Of a DNA stretch of 62,460 nucleotides, positions 49,728-56,837 are shown piece by piece. Both the position numbers and the translations under genes were made by a program. Origin of the DNA: Paenibacillus caseinilyticus (lineage in GTDB: Bacteria > Bacillota > Bacilli > Paenibacillales > NBRC-103111); the NCBI RefSeq assembly GCF_027533645.1, contig NZ_JAQAGY010000033.1:1-62460 (forward strand), given 5' to 3'. Below the pieces are notes generated by a model that did no database searches, was not told the DNA's origin, and saw only the letters and a program-made list of their open reading frames with translations. How positions within the stretch are numbered: the first letter of the stretch is position 1; each line of letters starts with the position of its first letter.

Positions 49728-50010
49728 TTGTTCGGTCCTCCTTAAAGCCTCGCCACCCGAGTGTTATGCATGATTTCCATCTGACGCGACTATGGTAAAA
49801 TTGTTAAACCCAATTACCAACGTTTGCTGTTTCAGCCATCAGAACCGGACTTGCCTGCGGCAGCCCACCTCCTTCAAGGTTTTGATTTGGCTACGAATCC
49901 TAGTCTTCTGACAGGGGAACCCCGAATCTTTGGCGTCCATCGGACGAAGACCGTTCTGCTTTTTTGGCGTTGGCGGGAGCCGCTCACGGCGTATCCCTTT
50001 TTGACCGCAC

Positions 50011-50051
50011 AAAAAAAGTCAGCGGAGAAGAGGAACCTTCCCGTGACTTTT
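50011..50051 (-). terminator. Expression-platform terminator of the c-di-AMP riboswitch
   Basis: AAAAGTCA/TGACTTTT stem with further partial pairing (GGGAAG with the TCTTCTCC side), followed by seven T on the minus strand. It lies 55 bp past the aptamer and about 285 bp before the 3D-domain gene. An upstream TTTTCATTTT/AAAATGAAAA hairpin (about 50049-50074) abuts its 5' arm and may compete with it. The remaining leader, 49728-50010, contains no convincing gene. Confidence 0.75.
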
Positions 50052-50106
50052 TCATTTTGGAATAAAATGAAAATGATAGCTCACGACAATGTGTTACCTC
50101 TCTCAT

Positions 50107-50306
50107 GACGCTTACGAGGTTAGCTGACGGATTCGGACTTGAGAGCAGCCCTACCTGAGACGCAATGTAGCAGCGCGCGTAATTTATGCGCCTATGTGTA
50201 GCATTGCGGCCAAGGATTCACCCCATAAAAACACCCCGGCGCCAGACCTTACTGCCTGACGGCCGCGATGCGGTTCCCCCGTTTCCCTTTCGGAAACTCA
50301 GCGATG
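50107..50306 (-). promoter_or_regulatory. Cyclic di-AMP riboswitch (ydaO-yuaA class)
   Basis: Minus-strand RNA shows the conserved ydaO blocks in order: CATCGCTGAG at the 5' side of P1, CGGGGGAACC, GGGGTGAATCC, GGTAGGGCTGC, CCGAATCCGTCAGCTAACC, then CTCGTAAGCG closing P1. A variable GC-rich arm occupies about 50168-50210. A terminator follows. The class switches off cell-wall and ion genes when c-di-AMP is high; the gene downstream is a wall hydrolase-like protein, a typical target. Confidence 0.9.
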
Positions 50307-50476
50307 TTGGAAATTTGGTAATCGTATGAAGTTAATATTGAGTTTACGACGGGAAGCAGGAAGTTGTAAAGTAGCCAAACTTTGAAAAAAAGGACGATTT
50401 GGAGCCGATTTTAACTTTTTTGATTCAATCTCCGATCCAAAACCCTATTTCTCTCCTTCGGACGTATCATTACACC

Positions 50477-50505
50477 ATTATTTCTTCGATTATCTCGTTT
50501 GTGAA
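50477..50505 (-). promoter_or_regulatory. Candidate promoter for the riboswitch-yabE transcript
   Basis: Minus strand TTCACA (50500-50505), a 17-bp spacer, AATAAT (50477-50482), in the tatD-riboswitch gap. A second weaker option is TTTACA-N18-TAAACT nearer the aptamer (about 50340-50370). The rest of 50307-50476 is A/T-rich and shows no gene. Confidence 0.35.
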
Positions 50506-50537
50506 TAAAAATAGGCTGTCCGAAGCGGGCTAAAAAC

Positions 50538-51305
50538 CTACTTCAAACCGAAAAGTGCGGATGCATTCCTGCTCGTAACCTCCGCCAATTCTTCCAGTGT
50601 GAGCCCCTTGATCTCGGCTGCGGTTTCGGCTACAAGGCGAACATAAGAAGACTCGTTTCGCTTCCCACGGTATGGGTGAGGTGCCAAATAAGGCGCGTCC
50701 GTTTCGATCAAGAGCCGGTCCAGCGGAACCTTCTCCAGCACCTCTTTGGGCTGCCTGGCATTCTTGAAGGTCACCGGCCCGCCGAAGGAAATATAGAAAT
50801 TCATATCTAGGCACATCTTGGCCGTCTCCCAGCTGCCCGAGAAGCAGTGCATGACCCCGCCGACCTCGGAGGCCTTCTCCTCCCGCAGCGTCTGGATCAC
50901 ATCGTGATGCGCGTCGCGGTTGTGGATGACGACCGGCAGGCGGACATTGCGTGCCAGCCGGATCTGTTCCCGGAACACCCGGTCCTGGACATCCTTAGGG
51001 GAGGTGTCCCAATGATAGTCGAGGCCGATCTCCCCGATGGCCACCACCTTGGGATGAACGCAGAGCGACTCGATCCACTCCAGATCTTCAGGTGTCATGT
51101 CCTTGGCATCCACCGGGTGCCAGCCGACCGTAGAATAAATCCAATCATACTGTTCCGCCAGTGCAATGGAGCTCGGGATGGTCTCCCGGTTGAATCCGAC
51201 ATTGATGATTCGACGAATTCCGCTCGCTCTCGCTCGCTCGATCACTTCCTGTCGATCTTCATCGAACGCCTCCGCGTTCAAATGGGCATGTGTATCTATC
51301 AGCAC
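50538..51305 (-). CDS. tatD: TatD-family metal-dependent DNase
   Basis: TIM-barrel hydrolase with 3'-exonuclease or D-tyrosyl-type activities described for the family. 255 residues; metal ligands in LIDTHAHLNAEAFDEDR (HxH about 6-8), IGEIGLDYHWDTSP, PVVIHNRDAH, GGVMHCFSG and LLIETDAPYLAPHPYRGKRNE (final Asp about 203). GTG start at 51305 with GAAGGAG 7 nt upstream. Known as yabD in B. subtilis, where metS precedes it; here an HD-domain gene does. Confidence 0.95.
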   Translation of the reverse strand: MLIDTHAHLNAEAFDEDRQEVIERARASGIRRIINVGFNRETIPSSIALAEQYDWIYSTVGWHPVDAKDMTPEDLEWIESLCVHPKVVAIGEIGLDYHWDTSPKDVQDRVFREQIRLARNVRLPVVIHNRDAHHDVIQTLREEKASEVGGVMHCFSGSWETAKMCLDMNFYISFGGPVTFKNARQPKEVLEKVPLDRLLIETDAPYLAPHPYRGKRNESSYVRLVAETAAEIKGLTLEELAEVTSRNASALFGLK

Positions 51306-51371
51306 ATCGATTCTCCTTCTTCTATTTAAGTATAGTTCCGGTTTGCGGCCAGTTGGCGACCCGGATATGTG

Positions 51372-52655
51372 TTATAACTGCAGTAAGTGCCGCAGGTCTC
51401 CATCCAATTCCGCTCCATGGTTCAAGGCAAATTCGGCCGGGTAATACAGATGGTATTTTCCCATGTGTATCCCGCTGATCGAGCGGACGATCTCCGACTT
51501 GCGCGAGATTTCCGTCAGCGTTTCCTTCGGGCCCAGCAGCAGAATCGGCAGCTTCTCGTCCCCGTCACCGGGACGGTATATATCATACGAGAGATCCGAA
51601 GGAAAATCGATTTCTATATAATAGGACGGTTCAATCCCGAAGCGCCGCATCTCGCTGCGCAGTTTGTCGAGCAGTTCGGCGTCAATCCGCTCCAATGTGA
51701 CATATTTGAACAGCCGCCGCTCCAGGAACCGGGAGCAAAGATCGGCGAGGACCGCATCCTCCTCATAGGTCCACTGCATGAGCACGGTCTGCATGAAGGC
51801 TTCATCGAGCAAATGGTATTCCTGTACCGTCAGCTTCTGTTCGAAGAGCCCGAGCAGCGGGGGCAGCAGAAAGCGGAACCGGTATTTGTCTTCATAGAGC
51901 TGTTTGGCCCTCTGGAAGATCTTGCTCAGTACGATTTCGGCGCTTCGCGTGACCGGATGAAAGTACACCTGCCAGTACATCTGGTACCGGGACATCAAAT
52001 AATCTTCCACGGCATGCATCCCGCTTTCCTTCACGACAATGTGCCCTTGGTAAGGTCGCATGACACGCAGAATGCGTTCCAGATCGAAGGTGCCGTAGTT
52101 CACTCCGGTGAAATAGGCATCACGCAGGAGATAGTCCATACGGTCCGCATCCAACTGGGAGGACACGAGGCTGACGACAATTTCACGGTCATAAGTTTTC
52201 GCGATGACATCGGCGACTTTTTGGGGGAAATCGGGGCCTACCTCTCTTAAGACCCGGTTGACTTCCGTATCTCCGAGAACAATCCGGCAAGACCACGCCT
52301 CATGATGGGTACCGAATGTTTTTTCTATCGAATGGGAGAAGGGCCCGTGACCTACATCATGGAGCAGCGCGGCACAAAGGCAGAGAAGCCGCTCATGACG
52401 GGGCCAATCCTCATATTGATTCCGTTCAAACTGCGAGATGATCTTCCGGGTAACTTCATACACGCCAAGCGAGTGGGAGAACCTGCTGTGCTCCGCCCCA
52501 TGGAAGGTGAGAAAGCAGGTACCGAGCTGCCGGACACGCCTCAGTCTTTGAAATTCACGGGTATTGATGAGATCCCAGATCGTTTGGTCCTGCACATAAA
52601 TGTATTTGTGGACGGGGTCCTTAAAAACCTTCTCTTCTTGCAATGGAGCGGCCAT
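51372..52655 (-). CDS. HD-domain phosphohydrolase, SAMHD1/YwfO-like
   Basis: 427 residues. The HD superfamily metal site is visible: RRVRQLGTCFLTFHGAEHSRFSHSLGVYE (first His about 54-61), CAALLHDVGHGPFSHSIEK (HD near 95) and SSQLDADRMDYLLRDAYFTG (last Asp near 165). This set fits dNTP triphosphohydrolase-like enzymes such as B. subtilis YwfO; substrate is not deducible. TAGGAGG precedes the ATG. It lies divergent from abrB behind a region with several Spo0A boxes, one overlapping its likely -35. Confidence 0.88.
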   Translation of the reverse strand: MAAPLQEEKVFKDPVHKYIYVQDQTIWDLINTREFQRLRRVRQLGTCFLTFHGAEHSRFSHSLGVYEVTRKIISQFERNQYEDWPRHERLLCLCAALLHDVGHGPFSHSIEKTFGTHHEAWSCRIVLGDTEVNRVLREVGPDFPQKVADVIAKTYDREIVVSLVSSQLDADRMDYLLRDAYFTGVNYGTFDLERILRVMRPYQGHIVVKESGMHAVEDYLMSRYQMYWQVYFHPVTRSAEIVLSKIFQRAKQLYEDKYRFRFLLPPLLGLFEQKLTVQEYHLLDEAFMQTVLMQWTYEEDAVLADLCSRFLERRLFKYVTLERIDAELLDKLRSEMRRFGIEPSYYIEIDFPSDLSYDIYRPGDGDEKLPILLLGPKETLTEISRKSEIVRSISGIHMGKYHLYYPAEFALNHGAELDGDLRHLLQL

Positions 52656-52676
52656 ATACTTCCTCCTACAGGGTGC

Positions 52677-52705
52677 GGTATAAAAATTCTCTAATCATTT
52701 CGACA
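52677..52705 (-). promoter_or_regulatory. HD-gene promoter candidate with Spo0A box at -35
   Basis: Minus strand TATACC (52677-52682) as -10; 16 bp upstream, a perfect Spo0A box TGTCGAA occupies 52699-52705 where the -35 should be. A 0A box in that position is typical of promoters activated by Spo0A~P. Start point about 15 bp before the ribosome binding site. Confidence 0.45.
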
Positions 52706-52731
52706 GCCACCCACCGAAACGATCACAATAT

Positions 52732-52738
52732 TGTCGAA
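52732..52738 (+). promoter_or_regulatory. Spo0A box in the abrB-HD gene gap
   Basis: Perfect TGTCGAA, with an imperfect TGTCGTA copy 4 nt later (52742-52748). About 75 bp upstream of the HD gene and over 200 bp upstream of abrB. Confidence 0.45.
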
Positions 52739-52849
52739 CAGTGTCGTAACTGCCTTATCTTCTCTCTTTAACGTCTTCTTACAGGTCTCTTTACTGGTGA
52801 AAAATCAATTCGCCCCCTTGTCTTTTGTAAGGATTAGGAGGAGAAAACC

Positions 52850-52879
52850 ATGATTTTAAAGCAATATTTTTCCTATTAA
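52850..52879 (+). other. Nine-codon minicistron with a strong ribosome binding site
   Basis: TTAGGAGGAGAAAACC then ATG and MILKQYFSY, then TAA, on the plus strand upstream of the abrB promoter. The Shine-Dalgarno is better than that of abrB, but the peptide is too short to assign. It could be a leader peptide or the remnant of a lost gene start. Nothing else is seen in 52749-52937. Confidence 0.25.
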
Positions 52880-52937
52880 CCCAACATATCGCGAACGATT
52901 CTACCAGAATATAACAAGATATTCTTGCATTTTCTAG

Positions 52938-52966
52938 TTGACTATTTTGGGAATGGTTGGTATCAT
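52938..52966 (+). promoter_or_regulatory. abrB promoter (sigma-A)
   Basis: TTGACT (52938-52943), a 17-bp spacer, TATCAT (52961-52966), giving a start point near 52973 and a leader of about 80 nt. A perfect Spo0A box follows the start point. Confidence 0.72.
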
Positions 52967-52980
52967 AAGAATAAAGATTA

Positions 52981-52987
52981 TGTCGAA
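52981..52987 (+). promoter_or_regulatory. Spo0A box downstream of the abrB start point
   Basis: Perfect TGTCGAA about 8-15 bp past the predicted transcription start. Spo0A represses abrB in B. subtilis by binding just downstream of its promoters, so sequence and position agree. Confidence 0.75.
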
Positions 52988-53052
52988 ACATGGCGATTAA
53001 TTTTCTTCCCGCTGATCCATACTTTTTATACTTCTTGAGAGGGGCTTTTTAT

Positions 53053-53307
53053 ATGATGAAATCCACAGGTATCGTGAGAAAAGTTGATGAATTGGGTCGC
53101 GTGGTTATTCCTATCGAACTCCGTAGAACTCTGGGCATCGGCGAAAAAGACGCTTTGGAGATTTACGTGGATGGCGAGCGGATCATGCTCAAAAAATACG
53201 AGCCTGCATGTATCTTCTGCGGCAACGCTGAAAATGTATCTTATTTTAAAGGGAAAATTGTTTGTCACGAATGTTTGTCCGAAATGCCAATACCTGTGAC
53301 AAAATAA
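53053..53307 (+). CDS. abrB: Transition-state regulator AbrB, with Cys-rich C-terminus
   Basis: Growth-phase regulator that holds off stationary and sporulation genes. 84 residues. The N-terminal swapped-hairpin DNA-binding domain, MKSTGIVRKVDELGRVVIPI and ELRRTLGIGEKDALEIYVDG, is near-identical to Bacillus AbrB over 1-52. The C-terminal half differs: CIFC (about 57-60) and CHEC (about 74-77) form a probable zinc knuckle instead of the Bacillus dimerisation domain. One of few plus-strand genes. GAGAGGGG precedes tandem ATG codons at 53053 and 53056; the second gives the canonical start. Confidence 0.94.
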   Translation: MMKSTGIVRKVDELGRVVIPIELRRTLGIGEKDALEIYVDGERIMLKKYEPACIFCGNAENVSYFKGKIVCHECLSEMPIPVTK

Positions 53308-53377
53308 ATAAAATAGGTTATAATGAAATCAGCACTACTTCCATTTGGTAATTCTAACCTTTTTTATATCTCCTCTA

Positions 53378-53412
53378 TTCCCCGATTCTTTGGAGTCGGG
53401 GAACTTTTTTTG
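53378..53412 (+). terminator. Intrinsic terminator after abrB
   Basis: TTCCCCGA/TCGGGGAA perfect 8-bp stem (53378-53385 with 53396-53403) followed by AC and seven T on the plus strand. Confidence 0.9.
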
Positions 53413-53420
53413 TCCTTTCG

Positions 53421-53528
53421 GGAGCAGGCTGCAGTCAATGGTCCTTACCTAGACGCAGGCAGCACAGTGCTGCACCTTTCGAACGGAGATGGAATCACCA
53501 TGTAAGTCTTACCGCCCACCCCTGCTCC
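53421..53528. ncRNA. Possible structured RNA or palindromic element after abrB
   Basis: GGAGCAGG (53421-53428) and CCTGCTCC (53521-53528) close a 108-nt segment. Inside lie GCAGC/GCTGC (53459-53473), ATGG/CCAT (53489-53501) and GTAAG/CTTAC (53502-53512) hairpins. The order outer stem plus three inner hairpins resembles a folded RNA, but I could not match it to a known class and cannot fix the strand. Confidence 0.3.
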
Positions 53529-53567
53529 GCTTACTCGCCATCCAACTCCCGCCAAAAGCCCGATAAG

Positions 53568-53581
53568 AGAACATTTGTTCG
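53568..53581. promoter_or_regulatory. LexA/DinR-like box without an obvious gene
   Basis: AGAACATTTGTTCG matches the Bacillus SOS box CGAACNNNNGTTCG at all but one outer position. TATACT (53592-53597) lies just downstream on the plus strand. No ORF with a ribosome binding site follows on either strand. The rest of 53582-53822 holds only a GAACATC/GATGTTGTTC hairpin (about 53772-53794). Confidence 0.35.
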
Positions 53582-53822
53582 TTATGGTCTTATACTTGTA
53601 CCCTCCCTTATCTTAGCCGGTTCCGTATGTATCTAATCTGTCCGTGTTTCTTGGACCAAGCCTAGGTCTATCTTGAAGCCCCCCTAGTGAACCTTGACTC
53701 TTGACTCCATTTACCTTTACCTATTACCCCTGACGTCTACAGGTGTAACGCCCGGCGGTCGTTTCATATACAGAACAACATCTTTCCCGATGTTCTCTCT
53801 GAAGAACGGCCTTCTTTAAGGC

Positions 53823-54704
53823 TTACTCTTGATGGAGCAGATTGTACAGCTCCCTCTTCGGAACCCCTCGGTCTTGAGCGGCACGCCGCAAAGCTTCTTT
53901 GTGGTCGAGTCCTTCGGACTCATACCGTGTGACGTGGTCCGCAGGCGAGAGCTCTGACCACCAGGCTGACTCCAGGGCAGCGGTCTCGGCGGCCGAGGCA
54001 CCGCGTAAGATCAGCACATACTCGCCCTGCGGTGGATGCTCCTCAAGATGGGCCAAGCATTCGCGCAGGGTACCGCGAACCGCTTCCTCATAGCGCTTCG
54101 TCAGCTCACGTACAAGGGCCACCTCCCGCTCCTCGCCAAGCACATCGGCCATCGCCCTTAAGGTTTTGGCTACGCGGTGCGGGGACTCATAGCAAATGAA
54201 CGTGGAGGGGTCACCCTTCAACGACTCAAGCTCCCGTTCGAGCGGCTTGCGGTCGCGCGGCAGGAAGCCTGCGAACAAGAATCGCTCCGTCGGCAGGCCC
54301 GACATGATCAGAGCGGACAGTGCCGCGTTGGCACCTGGTATCGGAACTACGTCGATTCCCGCTTCAATGGCGAGCCGGACCAGATCCGCTCCCGGATCGC
54401 AGATCGCCGGCAGCCCCGCGTCGCTGACCAGCGCGATCGAGTCACCACCTGCTATCAAGCGGACCAACTCCGGTCCGCTGGCCTGCTTGTTGTGCTCGTG
54501 ATAAGACACGAGCCTCGTATTGATCTCGAAGTGGGTCAGAAGCTTGCGCGTCTGACGCGTATCCTCCGCAGCGATCCACTGCACTTCCCCGAGAATCCGC
54601 ACCGCCCGGTAGGTCATATCCTCCAGGTTGCCGATCGGCGTCCCGACCAAGTACAGCTTTCCTTTTCCGCTGCCCGGCTCTCCGTAGCTCTTTTGAATGT
54701 TCAT
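53823..54704 (-). CDS. rsmI: 16S rRNA (C1402-2'-O) methyltransferase RsmI
   Basis: Tetrapyrrole-methylase-fold enzyme that 2'-O-methylates C1402. 293 residues with LYLVGTPIGNLEDMTYRAV (about 17-35), AEDTRQTRKLL, VSDAGLPAICDPGADLV and PIPGANAALSALIMSGLPTERFLFAGFLPR in the standard order; YESPHR near 170. Last gene of the tmk-holB-yabA unit, 42 bp after trmN6. The GIY-YIG gene yazA found between them in B. subtilis is absent. Confidence 0.96.
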   Translation of the reverse strand: MNIQKSYGEPGSGKGKLYLVGTPIGNLEDMTYRAVRILGEVQWIAAEDTRQTRKLLTHFEINTRLVSYHEHNKQASGPELVRLIAGGDSIALVSDAGLPAICDPGADLVRLAIEAGIDVVPIPGANAALSALIMSGLPTERFLFAGFLPRDRKPLERELESLKGDPSTFICYESPHRVAKTLRAMADVLGEEREVALVRELTKRYEEAVRGTLRECLAHLEEHPPQGEYVLILRGASAAETAALESAWWSELSPADHVTRYESEGLDHKEALRRAAQDRGVPKRELYNLLHQE

Positions 54705-54746
54705 GGCTCACCGGTTCCTTCTATTATAATATAGGCAGCTTGCACG

Positions 54747-55541
54747 CTATCTTGGTCCATCCTTTAGCGTACTCCGCCTGCCGTAATACACTTCCATCAA
54801 TTCTTCGGTATACGTAGTGCCTTCCTTATATACAATCAGCGGAGGGAGCATCCGTACTTCCGGTTTGCCGTCCCGCATTCCTTCGATCAGCACGATATTG
54901 GCCTCGGCCTCGGCTCGGGGATGAACGAAACGGATGCGCTTGGGCTCTATCCGATACTGCCGCATCAGCGTGCAAATGTCAACCAGCCGGCTCGGCCGGT
55001 GCACCATGCTGAACTTGCCTCCGCTCCGCAGCAGCCGGGCCCCGGTCCGGATTACATCCTCCAGCGTACAAAGCACCTCGTGTCTTGCGGCTGCCACATG
55101 CTCATTGATGTTCTGTTCCCCGTTCGGAACCGGAAGATAGGGCGGGTTCACCGTCACGAGATCAAACTGTCCTCCCGTCAGTTCTTCTCTCGATTCCCTG
55201 AGATCTCCCTGCAGCATCGTAATCCGGTCGCCCAGTCCATTGAGCAGGACGTTACGACGGGCCATGCCGGCCAGCCTTTCCTGAATCTCTATTCCCGTAA
55301 TGTGAGCTTGGGTCCGCGTCGTCAGCAGCAGGGGAATCACCCCGTTGCCGGAGCATAAGTCCGCTACTTTCCCACGCACGGGTACCGAGCAGAAGCGTGC
55401 CAGCAGGACGGCATCCAGCGAGAAACTGAACACCTCATCGCTTTGTATGATCCGCAGGTCGTGTGTCAGCAGGTCGTCTATCCTCTCCCGCTCATAGAGA
55501 GATACGCCATTCATGATAACCCCGTTCGAAGCTTCGTTCAA
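54747..55541 (-). CDS. trmN6: tRNA1(Val) (adenine37-N6)-methyltransferase family protein (YabB)
   Basis: Class I SAM methyltransferase that probably methylates adenine in tRNA. About 264 residues: VFSFSLDAVLLARFCSVPVRGKVADLCSGNGVIPLLL (SAM motif I, about 37-70) and the N6-adenine catalytic VTVNPPYLPVPNGEQ (about 130-145). The start is uncertain: TTG at 55541 has AGAGGT 7 nt upstream, while ATG at 55565 has no site. Between yabA and rsmI. Confidence 0.88.
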   Translation of the reverse strand: MNEASNGVIMNGVSLYERERIDDLLTHDLRIIQSDEVFSFSLDAVLLARFCSVPVRGKVADLCSGNGVIPLLLTTRTQAHITGIEIQERLAGMARRNVLLNGLGDRITMLQGDLRESREELTGGQFDLVTVNPPYLPVPNGEQNINEHVAAARHEVLCTLEDVIRTGARLLRSGGKFSMVHRPSRLVDICTLMRQYRIEPKRIRFVHPRAEAEANIVLIEGMRDGKPEVRMLPPLIVYKEGTTYTEELMEVYYGRRSTLKDGPR

Positions 55542-55625
55542 AAGTCTGACCTCTTTCCTATCCATTTCGATGAATGACCGATTTCAAAAAAACCGTAGAG
55601 AAGTTTCCCTCTCTACGGCCTTTCG

Positions 55626-55988
55626 TTATTTATTCAAGAATGACATGCAGAACAGGCAGTCGCCTTCCATGCGGAGATGTCCGTAATATACGTTGCAGAT
55701 ATGAAAGCCTTCATGATAAATGCGTGCCAGGTTGTCATAGCCTTCCCCTGTCGGCTCTTTGCCGGGAACCGTTATGCCCGTTCCGGCGCCGGCAGGCTGC
55801 AAAATGGGGTGCAGCGGCTCTGCGTCTTTCTTGAGCAATTTTCGCAACTGTCCGTTTTCGATGCTAAGCCGTTTATTCTCTTCAATCAGCTCAATCATCT
55901 GCTGTTTGATCTGACCCAGCTCCACATAGAGCGTTCCCATCTGTTCTTCCATCTGATCGATCTGAACAAAGATATCTCGTTTATCCAC
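55626..55988 (-). CDS. yabA: Replication initiation control protein YabA
   Basis: Restrains DnaA by bridging it to the DnaN clamp. 120 residues, as in Bacillus (119): N-terminal tetramerising coiled coil (about 1-55, FVQIDQMEEQMGTLYVELGQ, IEENKRLSIENGQLRKLL) and the C-terminal zinc domain GEGYDNLARIYHEGFHICNVYYGHLRMEGDCLFCMSF with His/Cys ligands. GTG at 55988 is chosen because GAGGTG lies 9 nt upstream and the N-terminus MDKRDIF aligns with Bacillus MDKKELF. A terminator-like AGGCCG/T-rich stretch follows. Confidence 0.95.
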   Translation of the reverse strand: MDKRDIFVQIDQMEEQMGTLYVELGQIKQQMIELIEENKRLSIENGQLRKLLKKDAEPLHPILQPAGAGTGITVPGKEPTGEGYDNLARIYHEGFHICNVYYGHLRMEGDCLFCMSFLNK

Positions 55989-56031
55989 GCTTTCCATCAC
56001 CTCAAGCCGCAGAAGCATCAAGCCTTGATCT

Positions 56032-56835
56032 TCAATGCTGCTCCACCACATCATCCAAAGGAAGATCCATGACCTTTTTCAAATCGAACACCTGTACTTT
56101 AGCCATGCGCTCCGACACGTTGAGGGAGACCAGGCGCCCGTTACCGAACGAAGTCACTACTTCACTGCCGACACGCGGCAGATCGTCCTTCGCACTTTCA
56201 TAATTATCATGCTCATATTTCAAACAGCACATCAACCGGCCGCACAGCCCGGAGATCTTGGTTGGATTCAGCGACAAATTCTGGTCCTTCGCCATCTTGA
56301 TCGATACCGGCTCGAAGTCCCCAAGAAAAGAGGAGCAGCATAGAATCCTGCCGCAAGGTCCGATTCCTCCCAGCATCTTGGCCTCGTCCCGAACGCCGAT
56401 CTGACGAAGTTCAATTCGGGTCCGGAAGATGCTCGCCAGATCTTTCACGAGCTCCCGAAAATCCACACGGCCTTCCGCCGTAAAGTAAAAAATGATTTTG
56501 TTGCGGTCAAATGTATACTCAACGTCAACGAGCTTCATCCGAAGCTGATGATCCTTTATCTTATCCTGACAGATCGCAAACGCATTCTTGGCCGCCTGCT
56601 TGTTATCCTCTACTAGCTGCGCATCCTGCTGATCGGCTACCCGAATCACTTTCTTGAGCGGCAGCACCACATCAGATTCTCCTACCGTCCGCCGTCCGAT
56701 TACGACCTTGCCGTATTCGACCCCCCGGGCGGTTTCCACTATGACGGCGCTATCCTGCTCGACCGGAAGTTCGCTCGGATCGAAGTAATATATTTTGCCC
56801 GCTTTCTTAAAGCGAACACCCACTACAGAAAACAA
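56032..56835 (-). CDS. ricT: RicT (YaaT), PSP1-domain component of the RicAFT RNA maturation complex
   Basis: Member of the Ric complex with Fe-S clusters that promotes mRNA maturation by RNase Y and phosphorelay flux to Spo0A. 267 residues: PSP1 domain and clustered cysteines, GGIGPCGRILCCSSFLGDFEPVSIKMAKDQ and KISGLCGRLMCCLKYEHD (about 163-220). TTG start at 56835 with AAGGGGG, 2 bp past the holB stop. Confidence 0.95.
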   Translation of the reverse strand: MFSVVGVRFKKAGKIYYFDPSELPVEQDSAVIVETARGVEYGKVVIGRRTVGESDVVLPLKKVIRVADQQDAQLVEDNKQAAKNAFAICQDKIKDHQLRMKLVDVEYTFDRNKIIFYFTAEGRVDFRELVKDLASIFRTRIELRQIGVRDEAKMLGGIGPCGRILCCSSFLGDFEPVSIKMAKDQNLSLNPTKISGLCGRLMCCLKYEHDNYESAKDDLPRVGSEVVTSFGNGRLVSLNVSERMAKVQVFDLKKVMDLPLDDVVEQH

Positions 56836-56837
56836 AC

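Noticed and set aside
50520..50545. Terminator for tatD at the AGCCCG/CGGACAG hairpin
   Set aside because: Pairing is broken by mismatches and cannot be supported although a T run follows.
52656..53052. Hidden metG start or T-box leader near abrB
   Set aside because: No T-box GGTGGTACCGCG motif and no synthetase HIGH/KMSKS motif anywhere nearby.
53323..53505. 60-codon plus-strand ORF after abrB
   Set aside because: It reads straight through the abrB terminator and lacks a ribosome binding site.
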